A stretch of DNA of 6,672 nt from positions 1 to 6,672 of the forward strand of contig CBFGZI010000170.1 in assembly GCA_965653225.1 (NCBI GenBank), given 5' to 3'. Of the stretch, positions 1 through 5,448 are shown piece after piece; the first letter of the stretch is position 1; each line of letters starts with the position of its first letter. The DNA is from JALZDI01 sp965653225 (GTDB lineage: Bacteria > Actinomycetota > Actinomycetes > Propionibacteriales > Nocardioidaceae). The notes beneath the pieces are model-generated. The model searched no databases. It saw nothing but the letters and a program-made list of their open reading frames with translations, and had not been told where the DNA came from. A program made the position numbers and the translations under genes.

Positions 1-2
1 AC

Positions 3-143
3 GTCCACGTCTGGACGATCGACGCCCCCGGCGACATCCGCGCGCGGCTCGACCGCGGCGTCGCCGGGATCATCCGCGACCGCATCGCCGTCCTGCGCGA
101 GGTGCTGATCGAGCGGGGCCAGTGGAAGGCGGCGGCAGCGTGA
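3..143 (+). CDS. Glycerophosphodiester phosphodiesterase family protein, C-terminal fragment
   Basis: Only the last 46 codons are in the window; the reading frame enters from the left edge and ends at TGA 141-143. The fragment reads VHVWTIDAPGDIRARLDRGV, then AGIIRDR, and ends in a basic helix with ERGQW. This matches the end of the GDPD TIM barrel, where a V-x-V-W-T-V/I-D strand is followed by a helix and a G-(I/V)-I-T-D-R-P turn. The family hydrolyses glycerophosphodiesters to glycerol-3-phosphate and an alcohol. The catalytic residues of the family lie upstream and cannot be checked here. The usual T-D-R-P turn is R-D-R-I here, which is a deviation. The next gene starts inside its stop codon (GTGA), so the two are probably co-transcribed. 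The assignment rests on a short tail only. Confidence 0.7.
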   Translation, partial: VHVWTIDAPGDIRARLDRGVAGIIRDRIAVLREVLIERGQWKAAAA

Positions 144-1543
144 CCGACACCATCGGAACCGGCGGCGACGGCGGCGACGCGACCCCCGACGACGAGCGGC
201 GGCGTCGGCGCGAGCAGCGCGCCTGGTACTGGTACGACTGGGCCAACTCGGCCTACGTCACCACGGTCGGCACCGTGCTGTTCGCGCCGTACCTGGTGAG
301 CGTCGCCGAGACCGCCGCCTGCGGCGCACCCGGCACCGTCGACAACCCCTGCAAGACCGACCTGGTCGTGCTCGGGCTGCCGGTCTCCCCCGGCTCGCTG
401 GTGTTCTACGTCGTCACGCTCGCGACCGTGTTCTCCGCGTTGGTCCTGCCGGTCGTGGGCGCCCTGGCCGACCGCACGGAGCGCAAGAAGCAGCTCATGG
501 CGGCGTTCGCCTGGCTGGGCAGTGCCTGCACCGCGCTGATGTTCTTCGTGCAGGGTGCCGACTGGCTCCTCGGCGCGGTGCTGCTGTTCGTGGCCAACCT
601 GGCCCTGGGCTCCTCGCTCGTCGTCTACGACGCGATCCTGTGCCAGATCGCCACTCCCGACGAGCGCGACCGGGTGTCGTCGCGCGGGTGGGCCCTGGGC
701 TACCTCGGCGGGGGGCTGCTGCTGGCGGCGAACCTGGCGCTGGTCACCTTCGCCGAACCGCTCGGCCTGGACACCGCCCTCGCGGTACGGCTGAGCCTGC
801 TCAGCGCCGCCTGCTGGTGGGCCGGCTTCACGCTGGTCCCCTACCTCGGGCTGCGCAACCGCTCTGTCACCCGCGTCGAGCCGGTGTCGGGTGGGCTGCT
901 GAAGCAGAGCTTCGGCCAGCTGTTCGCCACCCTGCGGGAGGCACGGGCGTACCCGATGACGCTCACGTTCCTGCTCGCCTACCTGTTCTACAACGACGGC
1001 ATCCAGACCGTGATCGCCTCGGCCTCGGTGTACGGCGAGAAGGAGCTCGGGTTCAGCACCTCCGTGCTGATCGCAACCATCCTGATGGTGCAGTTCGTGG
1101 CCTTCTTCGGTGCGCTGCTGTTCGGCCACCTGGCCCGGTCGCTGGGCAGCCGGCGCACGATCATGGGCGGTCTCGTGGTGTGGATGGGCGTCGTCTGCGT
1201 GGGTTTCTTCCTCCCGGCCGGACAGCTCGTACCCTTCCTGCTGCTCGGTGCGGCCATCGGCCTGGTGATGGGTGGCACCCAGGCACTCTCGCGGTCGTTC
1301 TTCAGCCTGCTGATCCCGCGCGGCAAGGAGGCGGAGTACTTCAGCCTCTACCAGGCCTGCGAGCGGGGGACGTCGTGGCTGGGCACGCTGGTGTTCGGCA
1401 TGGTGCACCAGCTCACGGACTCGTACCGTCCGGCGATCGTGGCCCTCGTGGTCTTCTTCGCCGTTGGGCTGTGGCTGCTGGCCCGGGTCTCGCCGCGGCA
1501 GGCCATTAGTGACGCAGGTAACAAGATCCCGGCCGTCGTATGA
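140..1543 (+). CDS. MFS transporter, UMF1 (Atg22-like) family
   Basis: A 467-residue integral membrane protein with about 12 hydrophobic segments. After an acidic/arginine-rich cytoplasmic N-terminus (residues 1-27) comes WYWYDWANSAY (29-39), the hallmark of UMF1-family permeases, which are related to the yeast vacuolar effluxer Atg22. GALADRTERKK (107-117) is the MFS motif A loop between TM2 and TM3. The segment around residues 55-85 contains two Cys and probably forms an extracytoplasmic loop. I chose GTG at 140 because it overlaps the upstream TGA as GTGA, with GGAAGG about 11 nt upstream. An in-frame GTG at 122 would add six Gly-rich residues and remains possible. The substrate is unknown: prokaryotic members are poorly characterised, and export of amino acids or small metabolites is only an analogy to Atg22. 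Coupling to the upstream phosphodiesterase gene could hint at a related substrate. Confidence 0.88.
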   Translation: MTDTIGTGGDGGDATPDDERRRRREQRAWYWYDWANSAYVTTVGTVLFAPYLVSVAETAACGAPGTVDNPCKTDLVVLGLPVSPGSLVFYVVTLATVFSALVLPVVGALADRTERKKQLMAAFAWLGSACTALMFFVQGADWLLGAVLLFVANLALGSSLVVYDAILCQIATPDERDRVSSRGWALGYLGGGLLLAANLALVTFAEPLGLDTALAVRLSLLSAACWWAGFTLVPYLGLRNRSVTRVEPVSGGLLKQSFGQLFATLREARAYPMTLTFLLAYLFYNDGIQTVIASASVYGEKELGFSTSVLIATILMVQFVAFFGALLFGHLARSLGSRRTIMGGLVVWMGVVCVGFFLPAGQLVPFLLLGAAIGLVMGGTQALSRSFFSLLIPRGKEAEYFSLYQACERGTSWLGTLVFGMVHQLTDSYRPAIVALVVFFAVGLWLLARVSPRQAISDAGNKIPAVV

Positions 1544-1594
1544 CCCAGAAATGACACGGGTGTGACATCTCGCACGGGACGGGCACGTGTGCGG

Positions 1595-1620
1595 GGAATC
1601 ATTCGGGGTAAAGGCTCGTT
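1595..1620 (+). promoter_or_regulatory. Sigma-R/SigH-type promoter of rbpA
   Basis: GGAAT at 1595-1599 (within GGGGAAT) is followed, after exactly 18 nt, by GTT at 1618-1620 (GTTG). This is the GGAAT-N18-GTT consensus of Streptomyces sigma-R and mycobacterial SigH, which respond to thiol-oxidative stress. It points to a start site near 1627-1630 and a leader of roughly 70 nt before rbpA. Streptomyces coelicolor rbpA was first found as a sigma-R target, so site and gene fit. No convincing second housekeeping promoter was found in the same gap. Confidence 0.75.
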
Positions 1621-1700
1621 GAGTTAGTCGTGTGCAGACACGCACGTATCAGCGTGCCTGCAGGGGATCACGAGCCGGGCTATCGGGAGGTCGACACCAT

Positions 1701-2105
1701 ATGTCGGATCGAGTGCTTCGTGGCGCACGCCTGGGGGGGCAGAGCTTCGAGGACGAGCGCGGCATCGAGTTCGCCCCCCGCCAGCAGGTCGCCTACATCT
1801 GTCCGAAGGGTCACGCCTTCGAGATTCCCATGGCCGAGGACGCCGAGGTCCCGCCGGTCTGGGAGTGCGCCCGCTGCGGCGCGGAGGCCCGTCTGGTCGA
1901 CGGCGCCGAGCCCGAGGCCAAGCAGGAGAAGCCGGTGCGCACGCACTGGGACATGCTGCGTGAGCGCCGGTCGATCCCCGAGCTCGAGGAGATCCTGTCC
2001 GAGCGCCTGACGATGCTCCGCGCCGGCGAGATCGGTCCCGTGCATCTGCACCGCGCCACCAAGCCCAGGAGCTCGGGCAAGGCCAAGGCCAAGAACAGCG
2101 CCTGA
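1701..2105 (+). CDS. rbpA: RNA polymerase-binding protein RbpA
   Basis: A 134-residue protein that binds the principal sigma factor and RNA polymerase, stabilises the open promoter complex and affects rifampicin tolerance in actinobacteria. MSDRVLRGARLGGQSFE at the N-terminus, APRQQVAYICPKGHAFEIP in the core domain, and THWDMLRERRSIPELEEIL (residues 81-99, the basic linker/sigma-interaction domain) match the family throughout. C34, H38, C56 and C59 supply a full Zn site, as in the Streptomyces protein and unlike the reduced site of M. tuberculosis. The C-terminus (121-134) is a Lys/Ser/Ala tail. ATG 1701 is preceded by GGGAGG (1685-1690) with 10 nt spacing; earlier in-frame GTG codons at 1632 and beyond would add a non-conserved extension and sit at the predicted transcript start. 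It is transcribed alone, convergent with fxsA, from a sigma-R-type promoter. Confidence 0.97.
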   Translation: MSDRVLRGARLGGQSFEDERGIEFAPRQQVAYICPKGHAFEIPMAEDAEVPPVWECARCGAEARLVDGAEPEAKQEKPVRTHWDMLRERRSIPELEEILSERLTMLRAGEIGPVHLHRATKPRSSGKAKAKNSA

Positions 2106-2106
2106 C

Positions 2107-2119
2107 CGCCCTCAGGGCG
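2107..2119 (+). terminator. Candidate terminator hairpin after rbpA
   Basis: CGCCC (2107-2111) and GGGCG (2115-2119) form a 5-bp GC stem with a TCA loop, two bases after the rbpA stop. A second imperfect stem follows (AGCC at about 2128-2131 against GGCT at 2143-2146). There is no U-run, which is common for actinobacterial terminators, so this is only a structural guess. Confidence 0.35.
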
Positions 2120-2158
2120 AGTCAGCGAGCCAGCTGTGAGCCGGCTTGAGCAGACCGT

Positions 2159-2180
2159 GAGCCGCTCGGAGTCGGCTCCG
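2159..2180 (-). terminator. Candidate terminator hairpin after fxsA
   Basis: GAGCCG (2159-2164) pairs with CGGCTC (2173-2178) over an 8-nt loop. Alternatively CGGAG (2167-2171) pairs with CTCCG (2176-2180) over a 4-nt loop. The structure sits just past the fxsA stop (2186-2188 on the minus strand) in the 80-bp gap between convergent genes, where both transcripts must end. No U-run is present. Confidence 0.4.
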
Positions 2181-2185
2181 GCGTC

Positions 2186-2737
2186 TTACTCGTCGTCCTC
2201 GACGACCTCGCCGGGGACCACGCGCCCGTCGTGGCCGCTGCCGTAGCCGTCGGCGCCCCGCCGGTAGCCGGACCCACCTGTGTCCCCGTCGCCCTGGCGT
2301 TCACCGGGCCGGCCACCAGGCCATCCTCCGGGCTGACCTCGCATGCCGACCGACCACGTGGCGCCGCTCCGGCGCACTTGGCGTGCGACCAGCCGCGAGA
2401 GCGCCCGCCGGGCCAGCGGCCGCGTGACCGGCAGTACGAAGAAGAATCCGAACACGTCGGTGATGAATCCCGGCGTCAGCAGCAGCGTGCCCCCTACCAG
2501 CACCAGCGCGGCGTCGGAAAGCTCGCGGGTCGGGAGCCGTCCGGTACCGAAGGCCGTGGACAGCGCCTCCCACGCGCGTCGGCCCTCTCGTTTCATGATC
2601 CAGGCACCCAGCGCGCTCTCGAAGATGAGCAGGGCCACGGTCTGCCACCCGCCGATCACCTGCCCGACCTGGATGATCACGTAGATCTCCATGATCGGCA
2701 CCACCAGCAGGGCGGCCGCCAGCCAGCTCCAGGGCAT
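2186..2737 (-). CDS. fxsA: FxsA family membrane protein
   Basis: A 183-residue small membrane protein. Hydrophobic segments lie at about residues 3-25, 31-47 and 76-103. Family features visible are the early P-x-x-E-I-Y-V-I segment (14-21), GAWIMKREG (44-52), and the G-G-x-L-L-L-T-P-G-F-I-T-D signature (82-94) followed by an F-rich helix. E. coli FxsA (158 aa) modulates exclusion of phage T7 by F plasmids; its normal cellular role is unknown. The C-terminus from residue 131 is a Gly/Arg/Asp-rich tail ending in an acidic EVVEDDE and appears disordered. ATG 2737 lies one base past the stop of the upstream mannosyltransferase gene, with AGGAGG (2744-2749) six bases upstream. A longer frame open to 2914 would run out of phase through that gene and is not credible. 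It is the last gene of the lnt-ppm-fxsA operon, an order also seen in mycobacteria. Confidence 0.92.
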   Translation of the reverse strand: MPWSWLAAALLVVPIMEIYVIIQVGQVIGGWQTVALLIFESALGAWIMKREGRRAWEALSTAFGTGRLPTRELSDAALVLVGGTLLLTPGFITDVFGFFFVLPVTRPLARRALSRLVARQVRRSGATWSVGMRGQPGGWPGGRPGERQGDGDTGGSGYRRGADGYGSGHDGRVVPGEVVEDDE

Positions 2738-2738
2738 G

Positions 2739-3530
2739 TCAGGCCTCCTCGTGTTCCCACACCGGCGATCGGCGTCCGCGGCCCGTCCGCGCCACGGCCT
2801 GCCACCGGTCCTGCACACCCCAGACGGTGACGCGCCACATGGCCTCACGCACGACAGCGCCACCCATCTTCGACTCCCCCGCGGTCCGCTCGACGAAGCG
2901 GATCGGCAGCTCACGCACCCGTAGATCCGCCCGCACGGCGCGCCGGGTCAGGTCGACCTGGAAGCAGTAGCCGGTCGACGCGACCGTCGCCAGCGCGACC
3001 GTCTGGAGCGCCTGCCGGCGCCAGGCGCGGAAGCCGCCGGTGGAGTCGCGCACCGCGACCCCCGTGGCCAGCCGGGCGTACAGGTTGCCGCCGCGCGAGA
3101 GAGCCTCGCGCCGACGAGACCAGTTGTGCACCGAGCCGCCGGGCGTCCACCGTGAGCCGATGACCAGGTCGGCGTCGGTCAGTCCGCTGAGCAGCATGGG
3201 GATCTGCTCGGGCAGGTGCGAGCCGTCCGCGTCCATCTGCACGAACCGCTCGTAGCCGCGCTCGAGCCCCCACGAGAATCCGGCCACGTAGGCGGGGCCC
3301 AGGCCCCGCTTGCCGCTGCGGTGCAGCACGTGCACCTGGTCGTCCGCGGCGGCCAGATGCTCGGCCACCTGCCCGGGACCGTCCGGCGACGCGTCGTCGA
3401 CCACCAGCAGGTGCGCGTGCGGCACCGCGCCGCGCACGCGGCCGACGATGCCCGCGAGGTTGGTGGCCTCGTTGTACGTGGGTACCACCACCAGCACGCG
3501 GTCGAGGGGCTCGGCAACCGGCTCAGCCAT
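2739..3530 (-). CDS. ppm1: Polyprenol monophosphomannose synthase (GT2 family)
   Basis: A 263-residue glycosyltransferase that should transfer mannose from GDP-mannose to polyprenyl phosphate on the cytoplasmic membrane face. The product donates mannose for lipomannan/lipoarabinomannan-type glycolipids and protein O-mannosylation. GT2 motifs in order: VVPTYNE (15-21), VVDDASPDG (43-51), MDADGSH (99-105, with the D-x-D metal site at D100/D102), IGSRW (124-128), DSTGGFRAW (162-170) and R-F-V-E-R-T-A-G-E-S-K-M (211-222), all typical of Dpm1-like enzymes. There is no C-terminal membrane domain, so it is a soluble or peripheral enzyme. ATG 3530 has AGGAGG (3539-3544) with 8 nt spacing and overlaps the end of lnt by 8 bp. 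In M. tuberculosis the equivalent activity is fused to an Lnt domain (Rv2051c); here they are separate, translationally coupled genes. GTs of the same family acting on other sugars cannot be fully excluded. Confidence 0.94.
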   Translation of the reverse strand: MAEPVAEPLDRVLVVVPTYNEATNLAGIVGRVRGAVPHAHLLVVDDASPDGPGQVAEHLAAADDQVHVLHRSGKRGLGPAYVAGFSWGLERGYERFVQMDADGSHLPEQIPMLLSGLTDADLVIGSRWTPGGSVHNWSRRREALSRGGNLYARLATGVAVRDSTGGFRAWRRQALQTVALATVASTGYCFQVDLTRRAVRADLRVRELPIRFVERTAGESKMGGAVVREAMWRVTVWGVQDRWQAVARTGRGRRSPVWEHEEA

Positions 3531-5019
3531 GCCGTCTTCCTCCTCGCGCTCGGCTCGACCACGACACCACGATCGCTGCCGCGGCTACTGCCGATACAAC
3601 CACCTCGACCCAAGCGCCCCACCGGACACCGGGCGTGCGGCCCTCCCCGGCCGGCACACGGGCGACCAGCACCTGCTGGGTGCGTCCCTTGCTGCGGGCG
3701 AGCACGTGGCCGTCGGGGGCGATGACGCCACTGATGCCGGTGGTGGCGGCGACAGCGACGGCGCGGCCCGTCTCGACGGCCCGCATCCGGGTGATCGCCC
3801 ACTGCTGCTCCAGCTGTGAGGTGCCGAGGTAGAAGGCGTTGTTGGTCTGCACGGCGAGCACGTCGACGTTGTCGGTTGCCACGTCTCGCACCGCGGCGTC
3901 GTAGGCGACCTCGAAGCACATCACCGCGCCGAGGGTGACCGGGCCGGCGTCGAGCACGCCCGGCCGGTGTCCCGGGACGAAGTCACGCGGTGTCTCGGCG
4001 GCCAGCAGCGGCACCAGCCGGGTCGCCAGCGACCGGAACGGCACCCACTCCCCGAAGGGCACCAGCCGCCGCTTGGAGTACCGGTCCGCGGGTCCGGTGT
4101 GCGGCATCCACACGATCCCGGTGCCGTGCACCTGGTCCGGACCGCGGCCCTCGGTCACCGCGCCCACGAGCACCGGGACCCCGACCGCGTCGACGGCCTG
4201 CTGGATCTCGGCGTGGGCCGCGGGGTCGCGCAGGGGGTCTACGTCGCTGGCGTTCTCCGGCCACACCACCACGTCGGGCGCGGGCGCCCGCCCGGCCCGG
4301 ACCTCGTCGGCGAGGTGGAGCGTCGCCCGCACGTGGTTCTCCAGCGTCACCCGCGGGATCGAGAACGACTGCAGGCCCGAGCCCGGCACGTTGCCCTGCA
4401 CCACCGCCACGGTGACGTCTCGACCGCCCGGCCCCTGCAGCCCCACGGGCAGCAGCACCGAGCCGCCGACCAGCAGAACGGCGCCGCCGAGGCTCGCGAG
4501 AGCGGCGAGGCGGCGTTGGGGCAGGCACGTCACGGCGGCCGCCAGCAGCATTCCCACCAGGGCGACGACAAGGGTCAGGCCGGCCTCGCCGCCGTACCTC
4601 ACCCAGGCGACCACCGGCCCGTCGACGACGGCGGTCCCGAGGCGGCCCCACGGCATGCCACCGAACGGGACGTTGCCACGCAGCAGCTCCATGCCGACCC
4701 AGCAGCACGCCCCCCACAACGGCCATCCGGGCAGTCGCGACGACGCGGACAGCCCGAGGCCCAGCAGGGCGAAGAACGGCATCTCGGCGACCGCGATGGC
4801 GGCCTGTACGCCGGGGACGATGACGTGCAGCCACCACATCGACACGACGATGAAGCCGAAGCCGAACAGTGCCCCCGCCAGCGCAGCCCTCGGCAGCGAG
4901 AGCTCGCGGCAGACCAGGGCCAGCCCGGCTACGGCGACGAACGCCAGCGGCCACCAGGAGAACGGCGGGAATGACAGTGCGAGAACGCCACCGAGGAGGA
5001 GGGCACTGCCGGAACGCAC
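3523..5019 (-). CDS. lnt: Apolipoprotein N-acyltransferase
   Basis: A 498-residue membrane enzyme that adds the third acyl chain to the N-terminal Cys of lipoproteins. Hydrophobic helices fill residues 1-195, a periplasmic nitrilase (C-N hydrolase) domain spans about 202-456, and a final helix lies at 471-487. The catalytic triad is visible: E255 in WPEN (253-256), K316 in Y-S-K-R-R-L-V-P-F-G-E, and C368 in MCFE (367-370). They correspond to E267, K335 and C387 of E. coli Lnt (512 aa). E324 in FGEWVPF matches the additional conserved Glu. GTG 5019 is the only upstream start available, because a TAG stop lies four codons earlier in frame (5031-5029). Only a weak GGGAC precedes it, so the message may be leaderless. 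It overlaps the mannosyltransferase gene by 8 bp and heads the lnt-ppm-fxsA operon. Actinobacteria often carry two Lnt homologues, and only one is seen here. Confidence 0.95.
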   Translation of the reverse strand: MRSGSALLLGGVLALSFPPFSWWPLAFVAVAGLALVCRELSLPRAALAGALFGFGFIVVSMWWLHVIVPGVQAAIAVAEMPFFALLGLGLSASSRLPGWPLWGACCWVGMELLRGNVPFGGMPWGRLGTAVVDGPVVAWVRYGGEAGLTLVVALVGMLLAAAVTCLPQRRLAALASLGGAVLLVGGSVLLPVGLQGPGGRDVTVAVVQGNVPGSGLQSFSIPRVTLENHVRATLHLADEVRAGRAPAPDVVVWPENASDVDPLRDPAAHAEIQQAVDAVGVPVLVGAVTEGRGPDQVHGTGIVWMPHTGPADRYSKRRLVPFGEWVPFRSLATRLVPLLAAETPRDFVPGHRPGVLDAGPVTLGAVMCFEVAYDAAVRDVATDNVDVLAVQTNNAFYLGTSQLEQQWAITRMRAVETGRAVAVAATTGISGVIAPDGHVLARSKGRTQQVLVARVPAGEGRTPGVRWGAWVEVVVSAVAAAAIVVSWSSRARGGRRHG

Positions 5020-5025
5020 CGTCCC

Positions 5026-5031
5026 AACCTA
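5026..5031 (-). promoter_or_regulatory. Possible -10 element for a leaderless lnt transcript
   Basis: On the minus strand TAGGTT fits the actinobacterial -10 pattern TANNNT and ends 6 nt before the lnt GTG, so transcription would begin at or next to the start codon. No -35 match was seen 17 nt upstream (GC-only sequence). A single hexamer match in a GC-rich background could be chance. Confidence 0.3.
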
Positions 5032-5315
5032 TGCCGCTCGCATCTGCCGCGCCCCCGAGGGCCGGGGGCAGGGCACGGAAAGAGCCCGGGCCCTTCGGAC
5101 CGAACACCCGCACACTGGCGATGCGCGACGTGTCCGTTGTCTACTGGGCGCCGAGCTCAGTCCGAGTCGCACCCACCCCAGCGGGTGCACGTCGGGCGAC
5201 TCGCCAGGGCATGAAACCTGGTGCTCGGCTCCAGCCTGCTCGGTCGCTCTCGACGCTCGCCCGCAGTTGCGGCCTGCTCGGTGGACACGTGCACTTTGTC
5301 CTCGATCTGAGGTCT

Positions 5316-5431
5316 GTGTCAACCGGTCGCTGACCTGCGGTGATGTGTCATTTACGCAGGTCACGTAGACCGTTCCACGCCCGCAGTTTTCTCAGTCTTT
5401 GCGCAACCTTCGGCGTGTCGTTGGTTGACAC
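5316..5431. repeat. Long-range 9-bp inverted repeat
   Basis: GTGTCAACC at 5316-5324 is the exact reverse complement of GGTTGACAC at 5423-5431, with 98 bp between them. Each copy contains TTGACA, read outward from the enclosed segment (5317-5322 on minus, 5425-5430 on plus). TTGACA matches the ideal -35 hexamer, but no clean TANNNT was found at 16-18 nt from either copy. The arms could pair in RNA or bind one regulator at two sites; a chance match is also possible. Confidence 0.45.
5331..5363. repeat. Perfect 9-bp inverted repeat, 15-nt spacer
   Basis: TGACCTGCG (5331-5339) and CGCAGGTCA (5355-5363) are exact reverse complements around a 15-nt A/T-richer spacer. It lies inside the longer repeat 5316-5431. 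It could be a hairpin in RNA or an operator for a dimeric regulator; the lnt start is about 310 bp away, which is far for an operator of that gene. No U-run follows on either strand. Confidence 0.55.
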
Positions 5432-5436
5432 GCCGA
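5410..5436 (-). terminator. Strong hairpin, probable terminator of the kamE-kal transcript
   Basis: TCGGCGTGTC (5410-5419) and GACACGCCGA (5427-5436) form a perfect 10-bp GC-rich stem with a 7-nt loop. It begins 12 bases past the kal stop on the minus strand, the expected place for the end of that transcript. There is no U-tract after it, as is usual for many actinobacterial terminators. Confidence 0.6.
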
Positions 5437-5448
5437 CGATGCGGGTAG

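Larger units (their letters stand above)
5020..5448. other. 429-bp intergenic region between the lnt and kam operons
   Basis: No credible gene was found here. Open frames in it show no family resemblance and lack the third-position G/C preference of the neighbours. The lnt-proximal half (about 5040-5110) is very GC-rich, with a GCCCCC/GGGGGC stem (5051-5056 with 5064-5069). The half next to kal (about 5290-5440) is visibly richer in A/T, with runs such as AGTTTTCTCAGTCTTTGCG, and holds several perfect inverted repeats listed separately. It must contain the promoter of the lnt operon and the 3' end of the kam transcript, both on the minus strand. It may also mark the junction between conserved and accessory DNA. 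Confidence 0.7.

Noticed and set aside
640..1509. Plus-strand 289-codon frame inside the MFS gene
   Set aside because: Shifted frame of the transporter; Arg/Pro/Ala/Gly-rich and without hydrophobic helices.
2738..2914. N-terminal extension of fxsA to 2914
   Set aside because: The extra residues are an out-of-phase reading of the ppm gene. ATG 2737 has an ideal RBS and begins the conserved membrane segment.
3983..5113. Minus-strand 376-codon frame overlapping lnt
   Set aside because: It is the out-of-phase frame of lnt, dominated by Arg, Gly and Ala, with no recognisable motif.
5202..5226. Imperfect hairpin CCAGG...CCTGG
   Set aside because: Only a 5-bp stem plus a wobble pair, far from any gene end; indistinguishable from chance in this composition.
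5234..5282. Direct repeat GCCTGCTCGGT (5234-5244 and 5272-5282)
   Set aside because: Two copies of an 11-mer 38 bp apart in GC-rich DNA, without flanking symmetry or a third copy. Too little for a regulatory array, CRISPR or attachment site.
5314..5330. Minus-strand TTGACA (5317-5322) as a promoter
   Set aside because: The -35 hexamer is perfect but no acceptable -10 lies 16-18 nt downstream, and it is about 300 bp from lnt.
5029..5364. 111-codon minus-strand frame upstream of lnt
   Set aside because: No family resemblance, no RBS, and Arg/Ser/Pro-rich composition; treated as non-coding.
3935..5368. Long plus-strand frame (477 codons) antisense to lnt
   Set aside because: Composition is Arg/Pro/Ser/Thr-rich with no domain. 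It lies opposite lnt, whose catalytic residues are intact, so it is the usual stop-poor shadow in GC-rich DNA.
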